Origin: Akkermansia sp.
GTDB taxonomy: Bacteria > Verrucomicrobiota > Verrucomicrobiia > Verrucomicrobiales > Akkermansiaceae
Assembly (NCBI GenBank): GCA_022787425.1
Contig: JALFWB010000034.1
Span: forward strand, 1-56,390
Reading direction: 5' to 3'
Length of the DNA: 56,390 nt
Below the pieces are notes generated by a model, which saw nothing but the letters and a program-made list of their open reading frames with translations, did no database searches and had not been told where the DNA came from. Numbering within the stretch: position 1 is the first letter of the stretch; each line of letters opens with the position of its first letter. Shown here in pieces: positions 1 through 9,900 of this stretch. The translations under genes were made by a program, and so were the position numbers.

Positions 1-47
1 AAAAGTTGGCTTGGCAAACCCAAAGGCTTGCCAAGCCGAAGTTTTTT
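1..47. terminator. Inverted repeat with flanking T/A runs, probable terminator
   Basis: Arms at 8-17 and 28-37 form a perfect 10-bp stem (GGCTTGGCAA with TTGCCAAGCC) around a 10-nt loop. A T-run follows on the + strand (42-47), and a shorter AACTTTT follows on the minus strand. It lies just downstream of the leftward tRNA, so it could end that transcript, or end a rightward transcript entering from outside the window. The adjacent 41-59 also forms a weak A/T hairpin. Confidence 0.5.
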
Positions 48-65
48 CTTCGAAAAAACGGAGGC

Positions 66-138
66 TGGAGCATAGCGGGTTCGAACCGCTGACCTCCTCA
101 ATGCCATTGAGGCGCTCTACCAACTGAGCTAATACCCC
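66..138 (-). tRNA. tRNA-Ala (anticodon GGC)
   Basis: The reverse complement folds as a full 73-nt cloverleaf. The acceptor stem is GGGGTAT with ATGCTCC, the D-arm contains AGCTCAGTTGGTAGAGC, and the anticodon stem CCTCA/TGAGG encloses loop ATGGCAT. The T-arm carries GGTTCGAACCC. Anticodon GGC reads alanine codon GCC. The 3' CCA is not encoded: A73 is followed by GCC, so CCA must be added by nucleotidyltransferase. Confidence 0.95.
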
Positions 139-227
139 GAAAGGTGACGGGGGGAGTATAGCGGAAGCGGGGGCGAATGTCAAGGAGAAAGTGAGGAATT
201 TTGAAAAAAGTTGCAAAAAAGGGGCAA

Positions 228-2744
228 TCAGGGGGCGGAATCGGGCCAATGATGGCGCGGGTAGCGTCCGGCGAGGTCTTTTTTCATTTGAGGGTAGCCG
301 TTTTTCCAGAAGGAAGGGAGGTCGGAGGTGAGCTGGTAGGGCCGCTGGTTGGGCGCGAGGATGTGGATGAGGCAGGGCACGCGCCCGGCCGCGACGGTGG
401 GGGAGGCGTGGGTGCCGAAAAGGAGCTGGCACTTGAGCGAGAAAGAGGGCGTCCCGTTGTCATCGTAGACGAGCTTGACGGAGCGACCGTTTTCCAGCGT
501 GATGGAAGTGGGTGCGTAGTGTTGCAGGGCATCGCGCTGCAAGGGCGAGAGCCAATCCGCCAAAATGGGGAGGAGCGAGCGGTTCAGGATGTCCTTGTAG
601 GCCACGGCCCCCTCGCAGAGCAGGGTGATGGCCAGCCGCCGGTCGTCCTCGGAGAAGTCGGGCAGCTCCAGCTCCGGCATGGCAGCGCGGAGGCAGGTGA
701 GGCGGTTGAGCCACTGGCAGACCGCAGCATCCCAAGCGGGCAGGGGGAGGTTGCCGCGCAGGATTTGGTCCGCCAGGATGGGAGCGGCGAGCGACTTCGG
801 CGCGTCCCCCAGCTCCTTGGCATCCAGCACCAAGTCACGGTAGAGCGATTGGCGGTAGAAGAGCACCCGCTTACGCGCAGCGTCCCAGGCAGGCACATCG
901 TTCTGCACGGTCGGCAGGAGATCGCGCGGCAGGATGGTGCAGCGAGAGAGCCGCGTCTCCACCTTCTTGCCACCCACCTCCGTGATATCCGCCGCCAGGA
1001 AGAGATCCGCCTGCGAGGCGAGCGGAGAGACAAGCGTGCCGCTGCGCTTCTCCGGCAAGCGCGCCGTGTGCGTGGCCGTGGTGTTGCGAACAGCCACCGA
1101 GGATGGGAAGGAAGCGAGCAACGCGGCGCAGATGCCCTCCCGATGCGCGGAGAAATCCGGCACTGCCCCGCGAGGCGCCAGTCGACGGAACGAAGCCAGC
1201 ACCGCCCGCGCCCCCCGGGCCAAGATTCCGAGCCGCGAGCAAGCGGTGGGGTCAAAGCGCAACTGCTCCGCCGCAAGGACGGCCCGCCACTCCGCCTGGA
1301 AATCCGAGAAATCCCCCTCCTGCACAAAAGACGGAGCCAGCCCCGTTGCGAGGGCCACCGACTCCTCCTGAATGAGTGCCGCGATGGCCGCCGCCTCCGC
1401 CGTGCAGCCGCTCTGCTGCCCGGAGACCAAGAGCCGGGAAAGCACGGGCGGCAGCGGGTAGGCCAGCATCGCGCGCCCGATGGGAGAGAGCCCGCCCTGC
1501 GGAGCCAAGGCCCCGAGGGACTCCAACAACTGCCAAGCGGCCTGTGACTGCTGCTCCGTGGGGGCATCCGGCCAGGGGAAAGCCTGCACCGCCGCCGGAG
1601 TATGGTATCCCCAAGCTAACAAAGAAAGAAAGGCCTGTGATACATCCGCCCGATGCACCTCCGGCGAAGGGAAGGGAGGCCGCCTGTTGTGCTCCGCGCG
1701 GCTCCAGAGGCGGATGCAACGCCCCGGGGCCAAGCGACCCGCCCGCCCCGTGCGCTGCTCGGCGCGGGCTTGGGAAATGGGCACGATATGCAGGGTAGCG
1801 ATGCCGCGCCGCGGGTCCTGCCGCGCCTCCCGCGCGCACCCGCTGTCCACCACAGAGCGCACCCCCGGGAGCGTGAGCGAGGTCTCCGCGATATCGGTTG
1901 ATAAAATAACACGCGGCCTGTCCGCCGGCTCCACCGCCGCCGCCTGCGCCTGCGGCGTCAAGCGACTGTGCAGCGGCAGCACATCCCACCCCCGCAGCCA
2001 ACCGACCCCGCGCAGATGCTCCGCCGTGCGGTTGATCTCCCCCACACCCGGCAGGAAAACCAGCACATCCCCGCAATCCGGGTGACTCACCAAGTCCTTG
2101 ATTGCCGCCGCGCACTGCACCCAAACAGGCGGCGGAGCCACGAAACCCCGCGCATCCCGCACCGGCACGGGCTGACGATACTCCACCTCCACGGGGAAGC
2201 AACGTCCCTCCGCCCGCAGCACCGTAGCCTGCGGCAGGTAGGCACTGAGTTTATCCAGCTCCAGCGTGGCAGACATGATGAAGAGCCCCAGCTCCGGCCG
2301 CGGGCCGCGCTGCAGCTCCAGCGCACGCGCCAGGCAGAGGTCCCCCGCCAAGCGGCGCTCGTGCATCTCATCGAATACGATGGCGGCCACACCCGGCAGG
2401 GTCGGCTCGGCGGTCATCATGCGCTCCAGAATGCCATCCGTTATAAACAAAATACGCGTCTCCGCACTGCGCCGTGAGTCGAAACGAACCGTATAACCCA
2501 CCTCCGCACCGAGCGGGCAGGGGAGGGAACGCGCCACAAAAGCCGCCAACAACTGAGCCGCCAGGCGCCGGGGCTGCACCACGAGAATCGTCCCCTGCTG
2601 CCCACCGACCCCGGCCTGCCGCAGCATCAGCGGCACGCGGGTCGACTTACCGGAGCCCGTCGGCGCGCTGAGCAGCACGCAGAAACCGGGCCGGGACGCA
2701 GCCGCCCGGATCTCCTCCCCGATGCTGTCAATAGGCAATGGCAC
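228..2744 (-). CDS. hrpB: HrpB-type DEAH-box ATP-dependent helicase
   Basis: Predicted 838-residue cytoplasmic RNA helicase-like ATPase of the HrpB family, matching the usual length of about 820. The Walker A motif APTGSGKS lies near residue 25, and the DEAH-box variant DEMHERR near residue 125. The SAT motif is in FIMSATLELD, and the C-terminal helicase motif QRTGRAGR is near residue 330. The HrpB-specific C-terminal domain follows, ending in a Trp/Pro-rich tail (HHWPDSAP). The start is a GTG: a promoter -10 box (TATACT, 2751-2756) ends six bases before it, so the mRNA looks leaderless. The precise cellular role of HrpB is not settled in the family. Confidence 0.95.
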   Translation of the reverse strand: MPLPIDSIGEEIRAAASRPGFCVLLSAPTGSGKSTRVPLMLRQAGVGGQQGTILVVQPRRLAAQLLAAFVARSLPCPLGAEVGYTVRFDSRRSAETRILFITDGILERMMTAEPTLPGVAAIVFDEMHERRLAGDLCLARALELQRGPRPELGLFIMSATLELDKLSAYLPQATVLRAEGRCFPVEVEYRQPVPVRDARGFVAPPPVWVQCAAAIKDLVSHPDCGDVLVFLPGVGEINRTAEHLRGVGWLRGWDVLPLHSRLTPQAQAAAVEPADRPRVILSTDIAETSLTLPGVRSVVDSGCAREARQDPRRGIATLHIVPISQARAEQRTGRAGRLAPGRCIRLWSRAEHNRRPPFPSPEVHRADVSQAFLSLLAWGYHTPAAVQAFPWPDAPTEQQSQAAWQLLESLGALAPQGGLSPIGRAMLAYPLPPVLSRLLVSGQQSGCTAEAAAIAALIQEESVALATGLAPSFVQEGDFSDFQAEWRAVLAAEQLRFDPTACSRLGILARGARAVLASFRRLAPRGAVPDFSAHREGICAALLASFPSSVAVRNTTATHTARLPEKRSGTLVSPLASQADLFLAADITEVGGKKVETRLSRCTILPRDLLPTVQNDVPAWDAARKRVLFYRQSLYRDLVLDAKELGDAPKSLAAPILADQILRGNLPLPAWDAAVCQWLNRLTCLRAAMPELELPDFSEDDRRLAITLLCEGAVAYKDILNRSLLPILADWLSPLQRDALQHYAPTSITLENGRSVKLVYDDNGTPSFSLKCQLLFGTHASPTVAAGRVPCLIHILAPNQRPYQLTSDLPSFWKNGYPQMKKDLAGRYPRHHWPDSAP

Positions 2745-2750
2745 ACCCCC

Positions 2751-2779
2751 AGTATATCACGGATGCAGAATGCTTGCAA
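2751..2779 (-). promoter_or_regulatory. hrpB promoter, leaderless type
   Basis: On the minus strand, -35 TTGCAA (2774-2779), 17-nt spacer, -10 TATACT (2751-2756), then six bases to the GTG start of hrpB. No Shine-Dalgarno site can fit between the expected start of transcription and the start codon. Confidence 0.75.
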
Positions 2780-2784
2780 GCCCG

Positions 2785-2823
2785 AAAAAAAAGCGCGTCG
2801 CCGCCGATAAAAGCGGGACGCGC
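2785..2823 (-). terminator. Rho-independent terminator of the thioredoxin gene
   Basis: On the minus strand a GC-rich stem (GCGCGTC with GACGCGC) with an inner CCGC/GGCG extension is followed directly by eight T residues. It starts about 25 bp after the stop codon at 2848 and abuts the hrpB promoter, separating the two leftward genes. Confidence 0.8.
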
Positions 2824-2847
2824 GCGGATGGTCCGGATAAAAGAAGA

Positions 2848-3792
2848 TTATTTACCGGCCTGCTCCTTGAGGATCTTCTCCTGGAACTCCGCATTCGTGC
2901 GCAGGCGGTGAGCGGCGCGGGAGTTAGGAGCAGCCTCGTAGGCGCGGCGGCTGTACTTGATGCTGTTCGGCAGATCGTGCAGCAGAGCGTAGGCATCTGC
3001 CATGCAGCCCAAGCACATCTGCGCCACCTCCGGGTGCAGCTCCGGGGTCTTGAGGAACTCCTCGCACTTAGCAATGCTATCCTTGAGCTCCGGCGCATCG
3101 AACTTGCCCACGAAGGTGGCGGTCAGCTGCTGGAAGGCCTCGAACTGCTCCACATAAAGTTTAGCCATACGGGCACTCTTGATGTAGCCGAGCGTGTCCT
3201 CCGTATCCGACTTGCAGATCTCCTCGATCACAGAGGTGTACTTGGGGCGGCAGACCTCCGGGAGGGCCTGCAGACCCTTGTGCAGTGCGCGGGCTCTCGC
3301 CTCGCCGGAGAGGGTGACTGCCTCCGCAAACGCGGCATCGCGGGCCGTGCGGGCAGCCTCGGCCTCCTTGAGGCGGGCCAGGTACTGCTCCGTGTTCTCG
3401 GCAGAGCCGACCAAAACGGCGTAGGGCAGGCCGGCACTATCCAACAAAACAACGGTGGGCAGCCCCTGCACGCGGTACTCATTCAGCAGACGCTCGCGCG
3501 CCTTCATCTCCTGCGGGGGGATGGCATCCAGCAGCTTCTTGGTGCGCGGGAAATCCAGGGTCACGATGCCGTAGCGGGAGCCGACGGCGGCATCAAACTC
3601 CGGGCTGTTGAGGATTTTGTTGCTGAGGTGGATGCAGGCAGGGCACCAATCCGTGCCGGTGAAGTCCAGAAGGATGCTGCGGTTCTCTGCACGAGCCTGA
3701 GTGAGAGCCTCGTCCAAGTTCTCGTAGTGCGGCACGGCCCAAGCGCAGCCGGTGGCAGCAAGAAGAGCGATGAAAGCGTGTTTAATGTTCAT
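2848..3792 (-). CDS. Secreted thioredoxin-fold protein with helical C-terminal domain
   Basis: 314 residues with an N-terminal signal peptide (about 1-19). A thioredoxin-like domain carries FTGTDWCPAC, with redox pair C50/C53, and the cis-Pro region GLPTVVLLD follows. Residues about 170-300 are predicted helical and resemble the repeats that follow each thioredoxin domain in the protein encoded at 49758-51620, so the two are probable paralogues. The likely location is the periplasm or outside the cell; substrates are unknown. Being secreted and WCPxC-like, a role in disulfide reduction or stress repair is plausible but only inferred. It is monocistronic, with its own terminator; no convincing promoter was identified. 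Confidence 0.85.
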   Translation of the reverse strand: MNIKHAFIALLAATGCAWAVPHYENLDEALTQARAENRSILLDFTGTDWCPACIHLSNKILNSPEFDAAVGSRYGIVTLDFPRTKKLLDAIPPQEMKARERLLNEYRVQGLPTVVLLDSAGLPYAVLVGSAENTEQYLARLKEAEAARTARDAAFAEAVTLSGEARARALHKGLQALPEVCRPKYTSVIEEICKSDTEDTLGYIKSARMAKLYVEQFEAFQQLTATFVGKFDAPELKDSIAKCEEFLKTPELHPEVAQMCLGCMADAYALLHDLPNSIKYSRRAYEAAPNSRAAHRLRTNAEFQEKILKEQAGK

Positions 3793-3862
3793 ACATCAGG
3801 ACATACGGCCACCCCATGGCAATTCTTTCACACAAAATGTGAGTGTATGCCCGAGAAATGGC

Positions 3863-3891
3863 TTGAAGAGAGGGCTAAGACATGACATAAT
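3863..3891 (+). promoter_or_regulatory. Promoter of the type VI secretion operon
   Basis: -35 TTGAAG (3863-3868), 17-nt spacer, -10 CATAAT (3886-3891). The start codon of the PAAR-like gene follows 24 bases later, so this operon has a normal short leader, unlike many genes in the window. Confidence 0.6.
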
Positions 3892-3915
3892 AAGGAAAAG
3901 CGAAAGAAAAACACT

Positions 3916-4203
3916 ATGCCTACTCCGGTAATGACATCAACGGGAGTGTCCGCCACGGGAGACCTGGTGACGGGCACGGCCGTGAACTACCTTGTAATGG
4001 GGTTGCCCGTGGCCACGGCGGCATCCCCCGTGAGCGGCCCGGCCTGCACGGGGGTGGTGACGCAGACGACCTGTGTGAAGCTGCTGATGAAGGGGCTTCC
4101 CTCCGCGAACATTACCTCCATGGCAACGGGGGTAAACCCTGCGACGGGAGTACCGGTGACCACGCCCGCTGCGGTGAGTACGGCGATAAAATACATTTGC
4201 TGA
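3916..4203 (+). CDS. PAAR-like spike-tip protein
   Basis: 95-residue small protein with no signal peptide, rich in Gly, Pro, Thr and Val. Two related segments, VMGLPVATAASPVSG (27-41) and MKGLPSANITSMATG (58-72), give the internal pseudo-repeat expected of PAAR/DUF4150-like tips that sharpen the VgrG spike of type VI secretion systems. Position supports this, as it is the first gene of the tssJKLMA operon. Oddity: it contains no histidine at all and only three cysteines (44, 53, 95), so the classical His3-Cys zinc site of PAAR is absent. The family call rests on pattern and context. Confidence 0.7.
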   Translation: MPTPVMTSTGVSATGDLVTGTAVNYLVMGLPVATAASPVSGPACTGVVTQTTCVKLLMKGLPSANITSMATGVNPATGVPVTTPAAVSTAIKYIC

Positions 4204-4210
4204 AAAAACG

Positions 4211-4726
4211 ATGAAACGCCTTTTGAAACTCCTGCTTCTGTTGTCGGTGCTGCTTCCGCTGGCTGCCTGTTCGTCCGACAAACCGCGCGCTTACAACATC
4301 CGCATGGCCTACGATGCAGCCACGGTGGACCACTTCCGCATCTTCCCGACCGTGGAAATCGACATTGTGGCGGCGGATGCAGCCACGGCCGAGCAACTCA
4401 GCAAAATGGAGATAGACGACTACTTTGACCCCGCGAACTTCATCCGCTCCTCCCTGCGCAAGAAGACCTACTTCTTCAGCCAAGAGAAGCACGACCAACA
4501 GGTATTGGAGCGCAAGGATGCCATCTGGAAAAACTGGGTGGACAAACGCCGCTGCCCCTATGTGGTGCTGTTTGCCAATTTACCGAGAGACGCAGGCAAG
4601 GGCCCGGATCTGCGGCGCGTGAAGTTGCCGCTGGCCGGCAATCGCTGGGAGGGCGATGACATAGAGCTTTCCATTGTTCCGGCAGGTTTGCTGCTGCAAA
4701 CCCCGATGAACCCGGAGGAAGATTAA
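4211..4726 (+). CDS. tssJ: TssJ-like outer-membrane lipoprotein
   Basis: 171-residue lipoprotein. The signal peptide ends at lipobox LAAC, with C20 as the probable lipidated residue. The mature part is a small mixed domain. TssJ is the lipoprotein that anchors the TssL-TssM membrane complex to the outer membrane, is typically 150-190 residues, and commonly sits next to tssK and tssL. Size, lipobox and position directly before tssK fit. The sequence itself shows no diagnostic TssJ motif that I can confirm by eye, so the symbol is mostly contextual. Confidence 0.55.
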   Translation: MKRLLKLLLLLSVLLPLAACSSDKPRAYNIRMAYDAATVDHFRIFPTVEIDIVAADAATAEQLSKMEIDDYFDPANFIRSSLRKKTYFFSQEKHDQQVLERKDAIWKNWVDKRRCPYVVLFANLPRDAGKGPDLRRVKLPLAGNRWEGDDIELSIVPAGLLLQTPMNPEED

Positions 4727-4741
4727 GAGAGAACGAACGAG

Positions 4742-6127
4742 ATGTTTAGATATCCGAAGAGTGTGAGTTGGGTGGACGGCGTTTTTTTGCGCCCCCACCA
4801 TTTTCAGCAGATGCAGCGTGAGGCAGCGGCGGCTCGAGCGAGCGACCGCGCGCTGGCCTTGGGGTATGATTACGGCATTGTCGAGATGGAGACGGACGAA
4901 GCTGCTCTGGAACAGTTCTCCTTCTCGCTCCTGCGCCTGAAGGCGATTCTGCCCGGCGGGGCGGAGATTGACCTGCCCGGCAATGCTCAGGCCGATGCGC
5001 TCGACCTGATGCCGGAAGTGAACCGAGGCGCGACAAGCGTTACCGTCTATGCTGCGATACCGCCCATGCGAGAAGGGGCGCAGAACTTGGCCGAGCAGGG
5101 CAGCACGGCGGAGCCCGCCCGCTATGAGCCCGTACCGGAGAATTGCTACGACAGCAACGCAGGCGGCAACGAACGGCCCATCATGTTCCGCCGCCTGCGC
5201 GTCTTGCTGGTGACCGACCCCGAAGCCGCCCCGGGCTACGAGAAGATGCCCCTGGTACGTTTCGTCTGCCGCCGTGATTACGATGGGCGGCCTGTTATCG
5301 AACCGGACAGCTCCTTTGCCGGGCCTGCGCTTTGCCTCTCCGGCAGTCCTCTGTTAGAGCGGCGCATGGGGGCCTTGCTGCAACATCTGGAGAAGGTGGG
5401 AATCAGCATGCCCGCGAGCCTGCGCAATCACGAGATGCAGATGCCGGAAAAAATGCACCTGCGCCTGGAACGGATGGCAAAGACGGGGCTCATCCGCAGT
5501 GCTCATTGCGTGTTGCAACAATGGTGCGCCATGCGCTGCCGTCCCGCCGTGCTGTATGCGGAGCTGTGCCGCCTGGCCATGCAGCTGGCTGCCTATCGTC
5601 CGCTGGAGGATATTCCTACACCCGAGCCGTACAACCATGATGATTGCCTGCCGCAATTCATCCGCGTGATGGATCTCATTTATCGCCTGACGACCGCCGA
5701 GGCTGCGGAATGGTGCGTGCGGGTGGATCTGGAGTACCGCGAGAGCGCGGATGCCTACTTCGGCAAGCCGGATCCCGCTTGGTTCAAGAGTGTTACGGGC
5801 GTGTATATCGGCCTCACCTGCCGGGGAGGCAGCCCGCGCGCGGTGGCGGATCTGGTGGAGACGGGCGATGCCTTCAAGGTGACGGCTGCCTCCATGGCCA
5901 ACAGCCGTGTGCGCGGTCTGCGCTTGGTGGAAGAGCGTTACCCCTCCCCGCTGCTTCCCGCCGACCCGAACCGCCTGTGGTTCCGCGCGGCCGATTTGGC
6001 ACGCGATATGACTTGGGAGGACATCTGCGGGGAGAAAGCCTGTGCCGTGGCTTGGGGGCGGCGGGATATGCCCGAGCTGCAGGCGGAAATGTACCTCATC
6101 CTGACCAAAAACGACGATAAGTCATGA
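4742..6127 (+). CDS. tssK: Type VI secretion baseplate protein TssK
   Basis: 461 residues, close to the family's typical 440-450. The N-terminus carries the family hallmark (VSWVDGVFLRPHHFQQMQRE, residues 7-26), equivalent to the W-x-G-x-x-L-x-P-x-H-F-Q block. TssK is a cytoplasmic trimer that links the baseplate to the TssL-TssM membrane complex. Its stop codon overlaps the tssL start (ATGA), implying translational coupling. Confidence 0.95.
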   Translation: MFRYPKSVSWVDGVFLRPHHFQQMQREAAAARASDRALALGYDYGIVEMETDEAALEQFSFSLLRLKAILPGGAEIDLPGNAQADALDLMPEVNRGATSVTVYAAIPPMREGAQNLAEQGSTAEPARYEPVPENCYDSNAGGNERPIMFRRLRVLLVTDPEAAPGYEKMPLVRFVCRRDYDGRPVIEPDSSFAGPALCLSGSPLLERRMGALLQHLEKVGISMPASLRNHEMQMPEKMHLRLERMAKTGLIRSAHCVLQQWCAMRCRPAVLYAELCRLAMQLAAYRPLEDIPTPEPYNHDDCLPQFIRVMDLIYRLTTAEAAEWCVRVDLEYRESADAYFGKPDPAWFKSVTGVYIGLTCRGGSPRAVADLVETGDAFKVTAASMANSRVRGLRLVEERYPSPLLPADPNRLWFRAADLARDMTWEDICGEKACAVAWGRRDMPELQAEMYLILTKNDDKS

Positions 6128-6963
6128 CACTGTACGAACTTTTCCATCCCTTGGTCAACTACGTAGCGGAGCAGCGCAGCTTGGCGGCGGCGGGGCAACC
6201 TGTCAGCCGGGAGAGCATGTATGCCCACCTGATGCGTGATTTGGAGCGAATCCGCAAGACCGGCTCGGCGGACAGCGTTGTGGCCCCGCTGCTGGAGGAG
6301 GCCTGTACCTACACGGCTTTCTTTGTGGATTATATGGTGCATGAGGGGCCTTTCTCCTTCTCCCATGCTTGGCAGGATTTGGGGCGCAGCATGTATAACG
6401 AGCTCGCCGGGGATGAAAAGTTCTTTGACTTCGTGCAGGCGCATGCAGATGATGAAACGCCGACCGGGCAGCAACACGTCGAGCTGCTGTATGACATGAT
6501 GGTGTGCGGTTTCTCCGGCGCGCTGGAGCGTCGAAGCGTTCGATTGGAATCGCTGATGCGCCGCTGCGCAGAAAGACTTTCCGTGCCTCGGGAAGAGGTG
6601 GCCGTGCGCGACCTCCTCAGCTCCGTTCCGACAGCCACCGGCGATGCCAAGGCACGCAATCCCCGCCTGAAGGGCTACGCCCTGCTGGGAGGTGCCGCCG
6701 CGCTGCTCACGGGCTCCGTTTGCTTCTACCTGCACTCCTTCCACAGTGCTACGGAAGACATGCGTGCGGTGCTGGATCATACCACCGAAGCCATTGTGCA
6801 GGAAGCCCTCCACCGTGCGGATAACTCCGGTACCTTGGTGGTGAGCCATGTGCGCACCCACGACAAGACGGACAAGGATATTTTCGATACAAAAAGCAAG
6901 GCCCCTGCGGAGAATAAGGCGGAACAGCCCCCCGCCCCGGAGCCCGAAGCAGAACAGAAATAA
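6124..6963 (+). CDS. tssL: Type VI secretion inner-membrane protein TssL (DotU family)
   Basis: 279 residues. A helical cytoplasmic domain of the DotU/IcmH type (about 1-180) begins MTLYELFHPLVNYV, and includes the acidic stretch around PLLEEACTYTAFFVDYMV. One transmembrane helix follows at about 183-204 (GYALLGGAAALLTGSVCFYL). The approximately 75-residue tail after it is hydrophilic, ends in a Pro/Glu-rich stretch and shows no OmpA-like peptidoglycan-binding domain. TssL contacts TssK and TssM in the membrane complex. Confidence 0.9.
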   Translation: MTLYELFHPLVNYVAEQRSLAAAGQPVSRESMYAHLMRDLERIRKTGSADSVVAPLLEEACTYTAFFVDYMVHEGPFSFSHAWQDLGRSMYNELAGDEKFFDFVQAHADDETPTGQQHVELLYDMMVCGFSGALERRSVRLESLMRRCAERLSVPREEVAVRDLLSSVPTATGDAKARNPRLKGYALLGGAAALLTGSVCFYLHSFHSATEDMRAVLDHTTEAIVQEALHRADNSGTLVVSHVRTHDKTDKDIFDTKSKAPAENKAEQPPAPEPEAEQK

Positions 6964-6968
6964 CACCT

Positions 6969-9900
6969 ATGGCAGATTCTTTACCGGATGTAAATACAAT
7001 CCCGACCCCGTCCGCTTCCGCTCCCTCCGATCCCGGGTTCTCCGGCATGTTGAGCGAAATCACTTGGGTGGAATGGGCTTTGATAGCAGTCGGCGTGCTG
7101 CTGTTGGTACTGATTATCGTGCTGACGGTACGCTTCTTCATACGCCGCGCGCGCATGAACAAACTCGCCGGCACGATGAGGGAGGACTTGCTGCTGCGTC
7201 GCGAGCTGGCCGCCATGGCCGCAGGCAAGGACCTGCAGGCCCAGCACCGCGAGCAAGGGGCCCGCAGCGAGAGCATCCGCACGGATGTAGGCATTACCCG
7301 TGAGCGGCTCCGCATGTACGACCTCGACCCCCGCAAGACCCGCACCTGGTTCCTGCTCGGTGAACCCGGCTCGGGCAAGAGCCGCCTGATGGAGCAGGGG
7401 GGCTTGGAGTACCCCGCCGGCATGAACGACTTTACCAAGGCGGCCGAGGCTACGCCCACGCTCAACTTCTGGTTGACCGGTCACGGCGCCGTGTGGGATA
7501 TCGGCGGACGTCTCTTCCTGAGCCGCTGGGGCGGTCGGCAGGATAACGAATGGCAGATATTCTTGGATGAGTACTGCAAGGTCTACAAGGGCAGCATGCC
7601 CAACGGTGTCATCCTGACTATCCCGATGGATGCCCTGCGGCTCGACCCGCCGGATCTGCGGGATAATAAGGTAAACCTCATCTCCCAGGAGCTGCGCGAG
7701 ATGTCCAAGCGCATCGGCATCAGCTGCCCCGTGTGGGTGGTGGTGACCAAGTGTGACCAACTGGCCGGTTTCTCCGAATTCTTCAGCCTGCTCGGGGAGG
7801 ATGAGACGGAGGAGATGTTAGGCTGGGAAAACCGTGTGGACGGCGGGGAATTCGACCCGGAGAACTTCAACAGCGAGTATTTCCGCCTGGTACACAAGCT
7901 GGAGACCCTGCGCAGTGCCATGGCTTTGAATGAGACGATATGGGACGCCGCGAACTCCGGCCAACGCCGCGCCGATGTGGTCAATCCCATTTACCTGTTA
8001 CCCACGCATTTTGCCTCCCTGCGTGAGAACCTGTCGAAATACCTGGCCGGTGTCTTCTCCTATGTTCACGAGAAGGGCGAGGGCAAGGCCCCGCTGCGCT
8101 TCCTGGGCTGCTGGTTCACCGCAGCGATGGATCACCCCGTTGTGACCACGGAACGCTTGGTTATTAACCGCAGCGAGGACGGCAATTTAGAGGTGGCGCA
8201 CCAAGACCACTCGCCGGACAGCGCTCAGGCCGGCGGTCACAGTCTCGAGACACACGGCATTGTGACGCAGCGGGAGAAGATTGTCTCCCGCCGCTCGCCC
8301 CGCCACTTCTTCACCGCCAAGCTGCTGCGGGATGCCATCACGCGCTCGCCGGAGCACAGCGAGTACTCCGCCGCTGCCTGTCGGCGGATTTTGCGTCCGT
8401 ATTGGATCACCGCCGCGTCCTTGGTTGCCATTGGTTTGCCCATCGTGGTGGCCTCGATGCTCTTCAAGGATGATTTGTATGATACGGCCCACCGCGACCT
8501 CGGTTATTGGAAAGAGGTGGACCGACTGTACGGCACCGGTGAACTGGGCAAATACCCGCTTTTGGAGGCTAAGGAGGACGCACAGATCCCGCTGCTGGAT
8601 GAACCGGTGGGCGACTTGGCCGAGACTCGGCGCACCTACTTGGATAACATGCGCAACATGACCAGCCTTCCCCTGACGGTTTCCACCTTCTGGCGTCCCG
8701 CTTCGCTCTTTGTGGATGGAGAGAGGGGCTCCCACCTGTTGGGAAATGCGCGCCTCTTCATCAACAAGGCCGCCTTGGTCGGTTCCGTAACCGAACCTGC
8801 CACGAGTGCTACCCGTGATGTATTCAACTGGCGCGCCGAGCACCGGAACGAGAGCAAGCTGCAATGGGACCGCGATGATACCCGCGCCTTCCTCCAGTTG
8901 CTCAACATTTCCCACTCCGGAGTTCAGTTGCAGGAGGGGCAGGTCGTTCCGGATACGGTGGAATATGATACACTCATCCAAATCGACCGCCACCCCGCTC
9001 AGAATGCCATCACGCGCTCGCTGTGGCTCAGTTGCCTGCGCGTCAACACGTCTTTCTCGCAGATGACCATGCTCAACGGCTACCACCGCCCCGTCTCTGC
9101 GGAGGCGGGAAAGGCCTTGGCCAGTGCCACCACACTGTATTGCAACGCCGTGGATGACATGAGCATCTACCCGGATCTCTACTATCGCGATATCCGCGAT
9201 TTCTTGGATACACTCACTGCGCTGCTGGGCAAAAAGAAAGCACTGGACACCGCCGCCCGCGAGTTTGCGCAGGCCGTGGAGCAGAACAACCCGCAGGAAA
9301 TGCGCCGCAGCATCGATGCTTGGAAGGCGACCTATGCCGAGGTAACGCGCTTGGCTCGCGAGATTGACGAGATGGAAGAGGATCTGGAGCTCAAGGACGA
9401 GGCCACCCTTTCCGCCGGTGTGGAGCATATCGCTACCGAGATGACCAACCGCCTCCGCAGCGACCGTGAGCAATTTCTCCGTTATACGCTCGACATGGAG
9501 TCCTCGGAGAGTGCCGACTTCCTGCGCAAGCTGGTCCGCCAGCTCTGCAAATCCGTCGATGCTGCCCTGCCGCGTATCGCGCAGAGCGGCGGCCGTACGG
9601 ACCCCGCACTCTCTCGCTTCTGGGACCGGGATGAAGAGGAAGAGACACGCCCCTACCGCGTCTTCCTGGAGCGCGCCGCGCGTTTGAATGCGCTGATAAC
9701 CTACCCGCTGGATGCAGGGTCGCCCAAGGAGAGTTATCACCGCCGCATCATGCGGGTGGAGGATGCCCGCAAGGCTTATGACGCCGGCGTTGCGGCCTTG
9801 GGAGAGGACAAGGACTCCCCCCTGAACAAGAACTGCTGGGCCCGCAACTGGAACCTGCTGCAGGCGAAGGTTATCCGTACCTGGATCGACGAGACGCCGG

